Assembly (NCBI GenBank): GCA_946807835.1
Contig: OX327710.1
Span: 17,906,501-17,970,500 of the forward strand
Source: Ailanthus altissimus
Taxonomy: Eukaryota; Streptophyta; Magnoliopsida; Sapindales; Simaroubaceae
Direction of reading: 5' to 3'
DNA: 64,000 bases
The first letter of the stretch is position 1; each line of letters starts with the position of its first letter. Made by a program: the position numbers and the translations under genes. The notes under the pieces are model-generated. The model ran no database searches, was not told where the DNA came from, and saw only the letters and a program-made list of their open reading frames with translations. Of this stretch, positions 49,425 through 62,213 are shown one piece after another.

Positions 49425-49672
49425 AAGTAAATTGAACTCCTTTGAGTTTAGAATTTCAACCTCTTGCCAGAACAAATTCTGACTAAAAATGGTCTACAGT
49501 ATGAAAGAAAAAATAAAAAATAAAATCCAATGATCAGCTCAAAGTGAAAAGTAAATTGAACTCCTTTGAGTTTAGAATTTCAACCTCTTGCCAGAACAAA
49601 TTCTGACTAAAAATGGTCTACAGTATGAAAGAAAAAATAAAAAATAAAATCCAATGATCAGCTCAAAGTGAA
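49425..49672. repeat. Perfect 124-bp tandem duplication
   Basis: Two abutting copies (49425-49548 and 49549-49672), starting AAGTAAATTGAACTCC and ending CAGCTCAAAGTGAA, show no difference that I can see. The end of copy 2 joins directly to duplicated segment A'. Confidence 0.9.
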
Positions 49673-50730
49673 GAACAATTTATTTTCATGTAAATGCATT
49701 TCAAAGTTTGCGGATACACACATGTGGATTATCATAGATAATTACCATTTCAATACATTTACTGAGTTTCATCTATTGATTGACGGATCATCAAATGTTC
49801 ATCTGTAGAATTCAACAAGCTAAAGGTGGCCCTCATGCGATTGAAATTTCCCTACTTCTAATGCGAACCAATGAGAAGGAAGTGAAACGGCTTTTTAAAA
49901 AAACAAAAATTGAGTTGAAGACTTCTAACAAAAATTGTACGTCTTATTCTTATGTACCTTCTGATATAGCATATAGATAAGGTAAAATAATCAATAATGT
50001 GGTAAGTAATTTCTCTTTATTCCCTCATCTTTTATGTAAAATATATGTAAGTTGGTGAAGGAGTTAAGTTGGCATTAGATACAGATTCGGTTCCTAATTC
50101 CTTAAAAGAGCATACGCCTCAGGAATCCTATAAAGAGGTTAATGGGAATTTTCTGAATAAGAAACACAACAATTTGGAAAAATAAACCGCGAATATACTT
50201 GTATTTTACAATCTATCAATTTATCTGATAACAGCCTCCTTTGATGTTGGAAAGGGTGTTGAGATCCAATAAGCACGATAGTATTACTCTATTTCGGATT
50301 AGGACTCTCCTCGTACGAACTTATCTAAATTTTTAAAAATTTTCTAACACGTCTATATAAACCTTTGCTTTTGGTAATTTAGCCTAAAGCTAAATCAACT
50401 TCTTTCTAAAATGGCCTACTTTTATTATTAATAATAATAATGATGATGGTGGTGATGATGATGATCAAATCTTTTCTTTTTCCATATAAAATGTGCGAGA
50501 ATATGATCGACTCAAATCTTTTTCGGTTGCTATTGCATCTAATCTTATCTTTTATTACATTAATCAATGTAAAGGATACTCACTTTTTTGCTTTGCTGTG
50601 GCAATGATTAATGTCGGGGCTTTTAAATTTAGTGGATGCTTGATTTTAAAATAGAGCAAATTGTATACTTGAATCAACAATTTTCATCTTAGAGTTGATA
50701 ATTAGATCATACAACGGTCTAATCTCTAAA
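49671..50730. repeat. Duplicated segment A' (partner of 39121-40230)
   Basis: The order of shared blocks is the same as in the other copy, with many substitutions and indels. It lies on the 3' side of NPF copy 2, whereas segment A lies on the 5' side of NPF copy 1. It holds a compound TAA/GATGAT microsatellite at 50421-50465. Confidence 0.65.
50421..50465. repeat. TTA/GAT compound microsatellite
   Basis: ATTATTAATAATAATAATGA passes into GATGATGGTGGTGATGATGA, inside duplicated segment A'. Confidence 0.8.
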
Positions 50731-52740
50731 ATTTAATGACTTAATACAAAACCTTTGAATAAATTATATTCAATGATCTCTCTAATAATAATGTTGGGTC
50801 CATTTTTGAAGGCCTAAACAGCCCGCGCAATTGGAGCTACTCATGTTTCTTAATTTAAAGAGCAGCCTATTATTACTTAGAAGAGAGGAAGCATGTGTAC
50901 GAAGTCCAAAGAGTCTTGGAGTTTAATCCTACTTCTAAAATAGGTAATTGACTTAACAGTTCGCAAATTTCCACAAACAAGTAAGAGATTATGTAGAAAG
51001 TTGAGAAAAATTCAAATTATGATTTTTTATTCTTATTTTCTTTTCTAAGTTTAAATAAAAGAGGAACGCTTAAAAGAATAGATAAATATATTTTAAAGAT
51101 TACTAAAAATTCTCATAAAATCATTAAAAGAGGATGTAACATTTACTAATTAGGATTTAAATTCATAAATGCACATTTTTAAAAGTAATTAAATTCATAC
51201 CCTAAATAGAGGGGATTCTTTTCATTCAATCATCGTTATTGATTCACAACTATTCATAGATATAACATATACAACCTTACTTATTCGTACTTACAATTCT
51301 TTACATACGAGCACTCTCTTTTTCTTATAAACTTTGATTTGAGCATTACAATAATTTTTTTTAAGTAAGAGGACGAAGGATAAATTTATCAATTGAAGGA
51401 GTAAATAAGAGTAAGAAAATAATTGACTTGAAATTCTAAACTAGGAAACTTCAAATAATGTCATCTCAATTTATAAATAACTAAATATCATTTTATTTAA
51501 GATATAATTATATCATACACACCTCTTTAATTATAATTATTAAAATATATTTTAAAATTAATTAATGATTTAAAATGAATCACCACCTTTCAAAATAAAC
51601 TATATGAAAAAAAAAAGACAACTCTTTTTTAGGTTTATCAAAAAGATATTGTCTTAAATTCACTGCTATAATGAAAATTGGTTATATTTAATGAAGCTAC
51701 TAGATTAAAAACTTCACGTTTAATTTTTTTTGTTTGCCCTTGTTTTATTTGCTCGAATTGATCAATATGTCCCCTGTCCTCTTGCAAAAGAAAATAATCC
51801 GATGTTAAAGTTAGTATTTGAAAAATAAGAAGGTATTGAATGTGGTGGAATATATACAAAAACAAGAACTCATTAATATATTGTTATGGATGTATTAAAT
51901 TAAAGTTATCCTTTCAAAAGTTTCAATCCTTTCCTTATGTAGAGGATCAATAGTTTTATAGAGAAGGAATTTTATTCCTTCCCAAAGTATAATAACATAT
52001 ATAGATATGTATTTAAATTGAACTATGATTAAAATGAATTTAAGTTATTTTTTAAGAATTTCGTCCCATTATTTTTTAGTTTAAAGGTTTTAGTAGGAAT
52101 CATTCAATTTTTTTGAGAAATTATTCTTTATATTTAATTTGAATTTAGCAATTAAAATCATATTCAAATTTATAATATTTAATCCATTTTCATCTTTATG
52201 CAATATCCATGGCCTGTTATGGATATTGTTGCTTGGTAAAATGGGTTACCTGTTGGAAGATGGATTTGGATGCCAAATTGGGTTCCCACCTTAAGTCACT
52301 TAGGCTTATTTATATGGACTTCTTTAATTAAACAAAAAAATTGAATCGTTGGTGCTTAAACTAGTTGAGCCTATTGAAAATGAGTCCAATAAATGTCCTC
52401 TTAAGTGAATGAGTGTATAATTTAAGTGAAGAGACTTTTAGAGGGTTGTTTCTTCACTTTCACTTAACCAACAAGTGCCATATGTTTAAATTGCATTTTT
52501 AACTGTCATGCATTTTACTGTCAATTCTATTTCGATGGTTATGTCTCTTTAAACGTAGGTAATGTTTCCTTTATGTGGATAGTTATAGTCTATTTAAAAA
52601 TCTCAATAGTCATTTTTCTTCATTTATTTGCATTTTATAAACTTTAAAGTTAAGGTTTTCTATATTTTGCTCTTGTTCTCATCCTTTGAGAAAAAAAAAA
52701 AAGAAAGCCTTTTTTCTCCTTTTTATCGGCAAAGATACTT
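50731..52740. other. AT-rich spacer
   Basis: No gene is recognised. Positions about 52210-52735 resemble an eroded LTR (short palindrome ATGGATATTG/CAATATCCAT around 52200-52230, CT-rich end) but no partner LTR was found. Confidence 0.4.
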
Positions 52741-54729
52741 GAAAACATAAAATGGTAAAAGGATTATATAAGTTTACGATGGATGAACTTAAATCAGCAT
52801 ATTACATACATAGGGATGTACGAATCTGACCATTTTCCGTCGATCTTTAGTAAAACTTGTGGAGCTTCCATTGTTCAAGGAGCATCTTGGATGCTTTCGT
52901 TTCCCAAAACCACTCCCAATACTTGAATTTCTACACGTTATTGGCCTTTCCCCCCTGTAAATATACTTAAACATCTTTTACATTTTTCAAGATATGTCCC
53001 TCTTAAACCACATGATTCCTCCCCATCTTGCTCTCATCTTTTATAATATTTTCTTGACTTATAACCTGATATACTCGAAGATGAACTACCATTGGGCCTC
53101 GAGAGGTGAGAGGAGGTTCTTTTATGTGTTTGAGAATTAGAAGACCGATTTTGGAAAGAGCACTATCATGGTCAGTAGCAAATAATGGAAACTCGGCCTT
53201 CCCTACATGGTGTAGACTTTGTTTGGCTGCTATAACTATTGGACTACTCTGACCCTTTCCTTTATTCCAGTTAGGGAAATGTTTTAAAAAAATTCTTCTA
53301 GAAGAAGTAGCCTTCATACTACCATCTTTTTAGGGCTAATCTTCTTCTACGATATACTCGTCTTCTCAAAGTGTACCACTTACCATGTACTTTGACCATG
53401 GACGAGGACCTATTGACTTTAACCCCCCAAATCTGTAAGGTCTAGATCCATTTGTAAATTTTAATGAAGTCTCATATCAGATCAATGTGATGCTACATCT
53501 ATTCCTCTTTAATGAGGTTTGTTTCCTCCCGACTTTAGGGGATGCAAGGGTGAGGATTTCTTTGGTTGATTTTATTATGAGAGATTCTTCCTCGACATAA
53601 ATGAGCTATTGCTTTTACATCATTCCATTGAATTCCTTTCCTTACGAATTCCCAACTTTTAGTTTTTTTTTCAATGCAACTGCTAGTTTTGAGGTTGCTT
53701 GAGTCTCTCCCAAAGGTGAGATAACTGATTTCTCATATGATTTTGCTTCCTCTGATTTTAACCACTTTCTCAAGTATATTGATGCAAGAGAAGGATCCAA
53801 AGATAGCCAAGCCCTCAGGCACAACCCATTAGGCTTTAACTTTTGCTCTTGCTAAAGCTTCTGAGCTCATCGATCCTTTCGGCACTTTTATGATGATCCT
53901 TTTGTTACTAGTTCCTCCACTTTCAATCTCACAAAATCTTCTTATTTAGTTCCTTCCCTAGGAAGATGTGGACTTCCTGGTGTTTCTATGGTTGTGGATA
54001 CATTTTTTGTCCCTCAAATTATTGCTGTCCCCAAGAAGGAGAGTAAGTTATAGTGGTTTTGTTTTTCTTAATGTCTTTATTTTAGTGATTTTGACTAGTT
54101 GATTTTTGTTTACATACCTTCATTCTTTTCTAGAAGACCTTTTTGATGTGCTCCCAGACTTCTTATAATAGGGAGGCAAAAAAGCAAGGACATTTAAGAC
54201 AAAGAAGAATGTATTTAGGGACAAGCCTAAGGGTTTAGATTCAAAGCTTCTCCTGCCTCCAAGAGGCAAAAGTCTCTAAGCCTACCACTGGAAGCTCAGT
54301 TCCTAAGGTTGCTTTAGAGTTTGCTCAGGTTAGGTAGACTCTTTTTATGATAATTCTGATCCTACTCTAGAGAGCTTTATTCATTTGGGTAAATTGTTGT
54401 CATAAGGTTCACCTCTCACCAATGAATCTATATTCACTTTATTAACGATTAACGACGGGATCTTTCCTTTTCTCTCTTATTCTTTTTCACATACCCACTG
54501 TTCACAACCTTATTTATAAAGGCTTCGATCCACGTTAAGAGTAATTCGAAAAGTTTTACTCCCTCCTAAGATGAGAATAAGTAAAGGGCAAGGGCCTACT
54601 GCACCTCTAAATCCCTGTAAGTCTTCTCCTACTCGATCACCTCCAAGGGTAGCCCTCAAGGGAGGAGGATGATTTGAAGCAATCTCTAAGAACTTGGTAC
54701 GACAAGCTTAAATAACACTCTTGCAATGG
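52741..54729 (+). pseudogene. Decayed transposon-like coding remnant
   Basis: Translations of the plus strand show short protein-like runs in shifting frames (for example LPILEFLHVIGLSPL, then WASRGERRFFYVF near 53090-53130), separated by stops. The style resembles gag-like regions of plant retrotransposons, but I cannot name the family. It precedes a decayed Copia reverse transcriptase and may be part of the same or another nested element. Confidence 0.3.
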
Positions 54730-55692
54730 GAATTTGTTAACACTAGGTTAGATACTTCACTCTTCAACATGACTATTTATGGAAAATTTATTTATATATA
54801 TTAGTATATGTGGATGATATAATTATTACTTGTCATGTATAGCATACCTAGAACAATTTATTAAGTCTTTGAGAATAACTTTTTCTTTGAAAGATTTAAG
54901 AACTTTTAATTATTTTCTTGGAGTTGAAATAGTTCTTATAAAAAAGGTTGCATTTATCACAAGCAAAGTATGTGAGTAATTTACTTGCAAAAGCTTAGAT
55001 GTCATGATGTAAATGGTGTATTACACCAATAAGCACTAGTAAGAAATTGCTTAAAGAAAGATGAGGAGGTTTTCAATGATACAAATTTATTTTGAAGCAT
55101 AATTGGAGATTTACAATACGCAACATTAAAAAAACTTGAACTATACTATTCAATTTACAAGTTGAGCCAATTTCTTGCTACAACCTTAAAAAATATTATA
55201 CAAATTTGCACAAGGATTCTATGATATCTAAAGGCTACAATTAATCATGATTTGCAGTTTGAAAACATAATACAAGCTTTATTCATGCAAATTGGATCAA
55301 TGACCCTAGTGATAGAAGATCAATTAAAAGTTATTGCATTTATTTAGGAAACAACCATATATTTTTATTCTCTAGAAAGTAAAGTGTTGTATCTAAATTA
55401 AGTACTGAGATAGAGTACAGAGCATTAGCATCTACTTATATAGAGATATTATGGCTTATGACACTTTTCTAATGTTTCTATACTTAGTGTACATTAAATC
55501 TATTTTTTCATTCCCAAACTAATCGCCTTAAATTGGATAATTATTTGATAAGAGAAAAAGTTGGCTAACAAATAAGTTGAAGTGAGATTTGGTCCAAGCT
55601 CAGATTAGATTACCAAACCTCTTCCATTTGATAAAGTCACCATTATAAATCCAACCTGCAAGTATTACCAAGGCCTTAAGCATGAAAGGGAT
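54730..55692 (+). pseudogene. Decayed Copia reverse transcriptase / RNase H
   Basis: The plus strand encodes YVDDIIIT (54807-54830), the Copia reverse-transcriptase active site. Then come a SLKDLRTFNYFLGVEI-like stretch (about 54883-54930) and broken pieces of the RNase H region. Many stops and frameshifts are present. A purine run (GAAAGGGAT) at 55684-55692 looks like the polypurine tract before an LTR. Confidence 0.8.
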
Positions 55693-56591
55693 TGTTAGAG
55701 TATGAGCAAATATGGTTGAAGTTGACTTGGATAAGAACCGTATACAAAACATGATGCGGTAGAAGTTTGTTATAGTTTAGTTTTTCAGCCAAAAATTTGT
55801 TAGATTGTTAGTGTTGAAATTGGTGATTCAAAATTATGTTTGAGCATGACTTTGAATTGAACACCTATAAAGAGTTGACACAAGATTTAGGACACATTAG
55901 ACAGACGAGAAAGGATCGAAAACGAAAAGTCAAAATTGAAGAAGGGCTTGGAATGAGAAATGAGACAATTTTAGGGCTTAGGGACGCAGCCCCACTTTGG
56001 AAAAAAGCTAGGCACCACGTGGCCAGGCCACGACACCATGGCCCCCAGTAATGGTACAATAGCGCCAAAATGTGCAGTCCTTTCCTATTTTAGAGATTTT
56101 GGCTTCTTTAAGTAAGATTTCAACTCCTACATGTGTGCACTCTTATTCCAACTAGAAATATGATTTTTAAGAACGTTTTGAAGCCTATATAAATCCTTGT
56201 ATCATTTTAGAATAATCAAGTATTAGAGAAAAAAACTTCAAGAGAGAAAATAGAGAGCCTTGAGTGCTAGATATCTAAGAGAGTGCCATAAGAAGTACTT
56301 GAGTTCTGTGTGAATAAGAAAGCACTGATAGACCATTTTAGAGCTCGTCTATTAATTATGTTATTTAATTATTTCTTGTGAGAGATCTTTGTGATCTTAA
56401 AAAAATTTAGATCCTGTGATCCACCATATATGTAGGCGTTGTTGCCAAACCTCGTAAATTACTTGCGCTTTTGTGTATGTAATTGTTTTCTCTTTCTATG
56501 TGATCTTTTCTATTATTGATTACTTGTGAATAAAGTCTTTCGCAAAATGCTTAATTTTTTTTTAGAGTACACGCTAAAAGCTCAATTAACA
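55693..56591 (+). repeat. LTR(s) after the decayed Copia remnant
   Basis: TGTTAGAG at 55693 follows the purine tract and could be the LTR start. A second TGTTG at 55812 starts a 780-bp block ending TTAACA at 56591 that is related to the LTRs at 36319-38620 (shared TGGTGATTCAAAAT start and GAGATCTTTGTGATCTTA). Whether this is one LTR or a nested pair is not clear. A GC-rich block (CCACGTGGCCAGGCCACGAC near 56015-56035) sits in its U3 part. Confidence 0.6.
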
Positions 56592-56988
56592 TACTTTGAA
56601 GAGATATTATTTTGTTATAGTTTACAAATTTGTGAAGACTATATATATGAGCTTTATAATTAATTAGCTATGTCTTTTTTAATATTGAATCAAATTCATT
56701 TCTAGAAAATAAGTTCTCTGCATTTTCGCACTTTCTCTGTGTTTTTATTTCATTTTCTCATGAACCAAATAGACTTCAAATTGTTATAACAAATACATGC
56801 ACATACATATTAAATAAATGCGGAAACACAACGAGAAAATGTATAGCAAACACCCACACCTACAAAAAGAGAAATCATCATGACTTTCAAAACTATCATC
56901 CCAATAACTTTTCTTCACCCAGTTGCATAATTATCAATACACGAAATACAACAAATCACACCGAAAAAAGAAAGAAAGAAATCTCATA
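56592..56988. other. 3' flank of NPF copy 2
   Basis: About 400 bases of AT-rich sequence between the LTR remnant and the NPF stop codon; probably 3' UTR and terminator. Confidence 0.5.
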
Positions 56989-58607
56989 TCAGGCTGGCAG
57001 TTCTGTTGCCTTAGATAAAATTTCTTCCTCTTTCAAGTCATTTCCTTCATCGCCGACTCGATTATTATTTCCTAGATTAGATGACTCTTCTTCCTCCTTT
57101 ATGCCATTGCCTTCATCTCTAACATTTGTTATGCGATTAACGCAAGGACCATATGCCCAACTACATACAACAAAATATAACAAATTAACAGCACTCACAA
57201 TTGCAAGAATCCAATAGTAATAGTCATAATGAGCCTTGTTAATATTACTCGAAACCCAGCTTTCTTTCCCTCCTTTTGAAGTGAGATTATCCACAGTGCT
57301 TACTATGACACTTGCAAGCAGGCTTGCCACAGCCATTCCTAGACCAAGTAGAGAAGCAGCTATACTTGACATACTCTTAGGGAACTCAGAATAATAGAAT
57401 TCTATTTGCGATATTGCGTTAAATGCTTCAGCTAAGCCAATCAAGCAATGCTGTGGCACAAGCCACATTGCAGACATGTCCAGCACAGCATGAGCATTGT
57501 TTAAATATCCTTCTTGAATAGCCTTTCTTCGTCTAACATTCTCGACAATTCCTGAAACTACCATGGCCATGCAAGAGAGAAATATTCCAATTCCCATTCT
57601 TAGTTTAACACCAAAACGAACTGGTTTACCATTTATTTTTGAGGCCAAAGGAATGATCACACGATCGTACAGGACTATCCATAGTACTAAAGCAATGATT
57701 GTGAACGTACCAAAAGAGCCTGCAGGAATTTGGAAGCTTGGAGACATATGCCGGTCCATGGAATTAGCTTGGAGCAATGGAAATGTGTTTTGGCTAATGT
57801 TTATTGACATTATGGTCCCTGTCGACCACAATGGTATGACCTTAATGAGTGCTTTGAGCTCTTCTACTTGATCTATTGTGCAAAGATTCCATGGATTTAA
57901 AGCTGATCCATCCGGTGCTATGTCTTGTTCAGGATTTCTAATGACGCAAGCTTTATTCAAAAATCTGAATAATTAACAAAAGCAAGAACAATTCGTCAAA
58001 ATTTCATTTCCAAGAATGAAACTGATGTCCATAAAGTAATGTTACTATTGTGTTACCTCAATTTTTCTGTTGGCACGACGAGCAGAGAACCCTTCTTGTG
58101 ATGGTAACATCCTCTAGCATCAGGTGGTGGCAGTGGAAATTTTCTATTCTTAAAAGCAACAACCACAACTTGTGCAAAGCCAGTGAATAAGCCTTTGCTT
58201 GCTTTGACTTTGACATAGAAGGGAGAAGCAAGGAAGAACAAGAAAGCAGACATGACCATAAGGATTGCAGGAACTCCAAAACCAATTTTCCATCCAAGAT
58301 GATCTTGAATGTAAACGATACCCGTAAAAGCAATCATGACGGATAGAGATGATGAAGCATAGTAAAATCCAAAGAATCTCTCCAAGACACTCTCATTTTT
58401 GGGGTTATCTCTTCTGTCCAATTGATCAGCTCCAAATGCTAAGGAACATAGTCTAATGCCACCAGCTCCAATGGACATTAAGGCAAACGATGAGATAAGG
58501 AGAGCCATTTGAGCTGCAGTCGGGGGTTCGCAGCTTTGGGTTAATTGGTTGCATGGGGAAGGCTTCGTCTGTGGAATCATCGTTGTTAACCACAGGAGAG
58601 TCATTCC
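56989..58607 (-). CDS. NRT1/PTR family transporter, subfamily NPF1 (copy 2, exons 3-4 only in window)
   Basis: This is a tandem paralogue of the NPF gene at 32032-35652. Exon 3 (58607-58057) has the same 551-nt length as in copy 1, and exon 4 (57964-56989) is 976 nt against 970. Together they give 508 C-terminal residues with no stop or frameshift, including GAGGIRLCSLAFGADQLD and FYYSEFPKSMSSIAASLLGLGMAVASLLAS. Exons 1 and 2 are not in the window. The last 200 bases match intron 2 of copy 1, so the first two exons should lie just past 64000. Intron 2 is over 5.3 kb because a retrotransposon sits in it. The gene is called partial because of the window edge, not because it is broken. Function is inferred as for copy 1. 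Confidence 0.92.
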
Positions 58608-59031
58608 CTGTCACATTAACAATTTGATGTCACATTGAAAATTTCATGTATTTTCTCTCGTTGAAAGCAAAGGCAAAGCAGTTCTATTTATTGCAAGGAC
58701 TAACTAGCAGCAGATCTTGGGTAACATATATTAACTTATCCCGGTTATGCATGCAATGCACCAACCGAACACACTTCAAAGCAGTATCAGAAACCACACC
58801 AGAATTCAGCTGTTTTGCACAAAGTTATCTCTTAAAATGGGCATATTGATGTGCATTTTTGTAACGGCCATACTTTCAAAGACAAAACTTGACTTAAATT
58901 CACTCGCATGCAAACCAATTAGGTAAGTGTTGATGTTTAGCTTGCATATCAACGTCTTTTTTTAATTCAATTATAAATGGCATCGACTTGTTGAGTTTCT
59001 AACCTCACTACAGGAACAAGCATATTTGAAG

Positions 59032-59940
59032 TGTTGAAGGAGAAAATGCCCTTCTCTTTGTTGAGATTAGGTTGAAGCAAAGAACTACAAGTTTAATTTA
59101 GAATCCTTACAAGTTTAATTTAGAATCCTAATCTCTTTGCGCGGTGAAATAATCTATTTATCAAATAAAATAGCAAGAATTCAAAGTTGAATGTAAAAGA
59201 ACACAACACAATCTTACGTGGTTCGATCAATTGCCTACGTCCACAGTAGATCAAAGGATCTTAACCTCTCTTATTAACTCCCTAGATATTTTACAAGAAA
59301 AACCCAATGAAGAACTCTCAAAAAGACCTAATGTTTAGTGTACTCATACTCTACCATGAACAATGAACACTCAAACAATAGTTCTACCTTAACGCACAAA
59401 CACTTAATGTTTACCCAGTTTTTTCATTCTATTAGAGTTTTTCTTAATACTTAATCTAAAATAAATGGTTTACAAGTGTTTATATAGGGTTTATTTCGTG
59501 CCTACTAACCTTATTTCTTATTAGAGTAAGAGTTCTCTTATTTTAGAAGTCCTAAACTTTCCAAAACTTGAAATCCTACACAAAAATGAAAAATTCCATA
59601 CTCTAGCGCTGCAGCGCTGAGGTTCTAGTGCTGCGGCGCTGACCTTAATCGCGCCTAACGTTGCGGCACTGAGGACCCAGCACACGACACTGGGCTTCTG
59701 GTCTAGGCGTTGCGGCGCTCAGCCCTGGACGCTGCAACATTCAGCTCTAGTGCCTTCTCCACGCATTTTTTTTGTTTTCTTCACTTCTTCGAGTCCCGTT
59801 TCGCTTACCCCTTCGTGTCCCACACGTCTTAGACTTCTCCATACATATCTCACACATTCTAGACTTTTTGTGACTCTCCTCTTTGGTATTCATCTCAATT
59901 TTTGTCCAACCAAGATTATTGAATCACTAAATCTCCAACA
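59032..59940 (-). repeat. 3' LTR of the deleted Copia element
   Basis: This LTR is 909 bp with perfect TGTTG/CAACA ends. It carries a GC-rich block at 59604-59755 made of diverged GCGCTGCGGCGCTGA-like units. Confidence 0.85.
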
Positions 59941-60193
59941 TACCCTTCCCTAATTCAAAATCTTCCAAATAAGAAGGCGTCAGGATCTGATCCAAACCAA
60001 TACTCTATCACCTAGAGTTGAGTCCAGTTAATTCTCCACCAAGACTTAACTTTCCTCGAGCTAGTGACTTTGGTCTATAAAGGCATTCATGCACCTTACA
60101 TAGGATATGGATGCATTGCACTTCTTTTCGACCTTCATCACCTCGGTGAGCACGGTTTGGATGTCGCTTAATGGTCTGCATTACCCCAATACC

Positions 60194-61347
60194 TCATGTT
60201 AGGCCACTCATAGCCATTCCAGTAAGCACATAGAGTCTCACATTGTGCTTCTCACTCTCAAACCTTATGGGTCCTTTCTCTACCCTCAGTTTTTCTTTTT
60301 CAGCTTTAATCGAATACCCATCCTCATCAAGCTTACCTAGGGATATCAAGTTCTTCCTCAGTTTAGGAACATGCTTTACACCATGTAATTCCCTAGTTTC
60401 TCCACCTTGCATTCTCAACCTTATGTCACTAACTTCCATGATCTCACAAGTCATGTCATTCTCCATTAAAGGTTTACCTCTCTTGGCTTTGTAGTTGGTA
60501 AGCATCGATTTATCGGGACACATATGAACACTGCACCCCGAATCTAGTATCCATTTGCCAGCATACTTTCCCCTTAAAGCTACCAATGTGTCTACAACTT
60601 TGATATCTTCCTCAGTACCGATTGCAGCCTACCCCCCTTAACCTTTTGGTTTCGAACAATCCTTCACAAAGTGTCATTCCTTATTATAAAGGAAACACTT
60701 TTTGGATCTCTTCCTTGATTGGTTGCTCTTTCTTCCTTATGCAAGCAATGTTGTTCTACTCTCGGACCCAGATCTTTTTGTCAATTCTTTTAAGTTCAAT
60801 GATGCCTTGATGTCATTCATCGTTAAAGACTCCTTACCATATAGTAGTGTATCCACAAAGCTTTCACAGCTCTTTGGCAATGAACTTAACAGGATAATGA
60901 CCTTGTCTTCATCCTCAGTCTTCATGCTCAATTGCTTAAGACTTATGATGATCTTGTTGAACTCGTCGATGTGGGCTCTCAATAAAGATCCCTTGTGCAT
61001 TATTAGTTGATGTAGTTTCTTATTCACAAGAAGTCTATTTGCAAGAGATTTCTTCATGTATAATGCCTTGAGTCTCTTTTCACTACAACGGTTTCTTCAT
61101 CACCAACGTCCCTTAATACCTCGTCGCTCAATGCTAAGATTATGGTGCTGTGAGCATTTTTTTGAATCATGTCCCAATCTTTCTGCTTGGACTTTGAAGT
61201 TGTTGTCCATTCGCTAGTTAAGAAGCTGACTTCCTCCAATGCTGAGTCTAACCCTTCTTTCACTAGTAGAGTTATAACCTTCTTCCTCCAAAGATTGAAT
61301 TTATTCATCCTATTGAACGTCTCTATTTCTTGCTTGATTGCAACCAC
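60194..61347 (-). pseudogene. Truncated gag-protease of the deleted Copia element
   Basis: Gag pieces lie at 61347-61054 and 61057-60737, overlapping by a frameshift. A degenerate zinc knuckle lies near 60700-60650. Protease follows at 60586-60194, with the active-site DSG in WILDSGCSVHM and the NLISLGKL motif. The coding part then ends about 250 bases before the 3' LTR; integrase and reverse transcriptase are absent. Confidence 0.85.
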
Positions 61348-61399
61348 GGTTTAAATACCCCAAGTGTGTATTATCGAACTTTTAGCTCTGATACCAGTT

Positions 61400-62213
61400 T
61401 ATTAAATGAGGAAACGTCCTTCTCCCTCTTAAGATTAGGTTGAAGCGAAGAACCGCAAGTTCAACATAGAACCCTAACCTCTTTACTCAGCGAAATAACC
61501 TGTTTATCAAGCAAAATAGCAAGAAGTCAAAACAGAATGTAAAAGAACACAACACAATCTTATGTGATTCGGCCAATTACTTGCGTCCACGGTGGATTCA
61601 AAGATCCTAACCTCTCTTTTTAACTCCCTGGAGATTTTACAAAGAAAACCCAATGAAGAACCCTCAAAATGACCTAATGTTTAGTGTACCCTTGTTCTAC
61701 CATGAACAATGAACACCCAAACAATGGTTCCGCCTTAGCGCACATAAGCACTTAGTTGTCTACTCAGTTCTTTCCCTCTGTTAGAGTCTCTCTTAATGCT
61801 TAATCTAAAATAAATGGTTTACAAGTATTTATATAGGGTTTATTTCGTACCTACTAACCCTATTCTTTGTTGGAGTAAGAGTCCTCTTATTTTGGAAGTC
61901 CTAAACTTTTCAAAACTTGAAATCCTATGCAAAAATGAAAAATTCTCAACTTTGACGCCGCGGCACTGAGGACCCAGCATTTCGACGCTAGGCTTCTGGT
62001 CTGGGCATCGCGACCTTTAGACCTGGTGCTTCCTCTACTCATTTTCTTTACTTTCTTCACGTCTTCGAGTTATATTTTATTTTATTTTATATATTTCACA
62101 CGTCCTAAACTTCTTCATACATATTCTACATATTCTAAATTTATTATAATTCTCTTATTTAATATTCATTTCAATTTTTATTTAATTAAAATAATTAAAT
62201 CACCAAATTTAAA
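61400..62213 (-). repeat. 5' LTR of the deleted Copia element, decayed outer end
   Basis: The inner 600 bases align well with the 3' LTR. The outer 150 bases (about 62060-62213) have lost most C and G through changes to T and A, and the terminal TG is gone. The GC-rich block is shorter here (about 61960-62030). Confidence 0.8.

Noticed and set aside
56989..58607. NPF copy 2 as a truncated pseudogene lacking its N-terminal half
   Set aside because: Exons 3 and 4 are open and intron 2 similarity to copy 1 continues to the window end, so exons 1-2 should lie outside the window.
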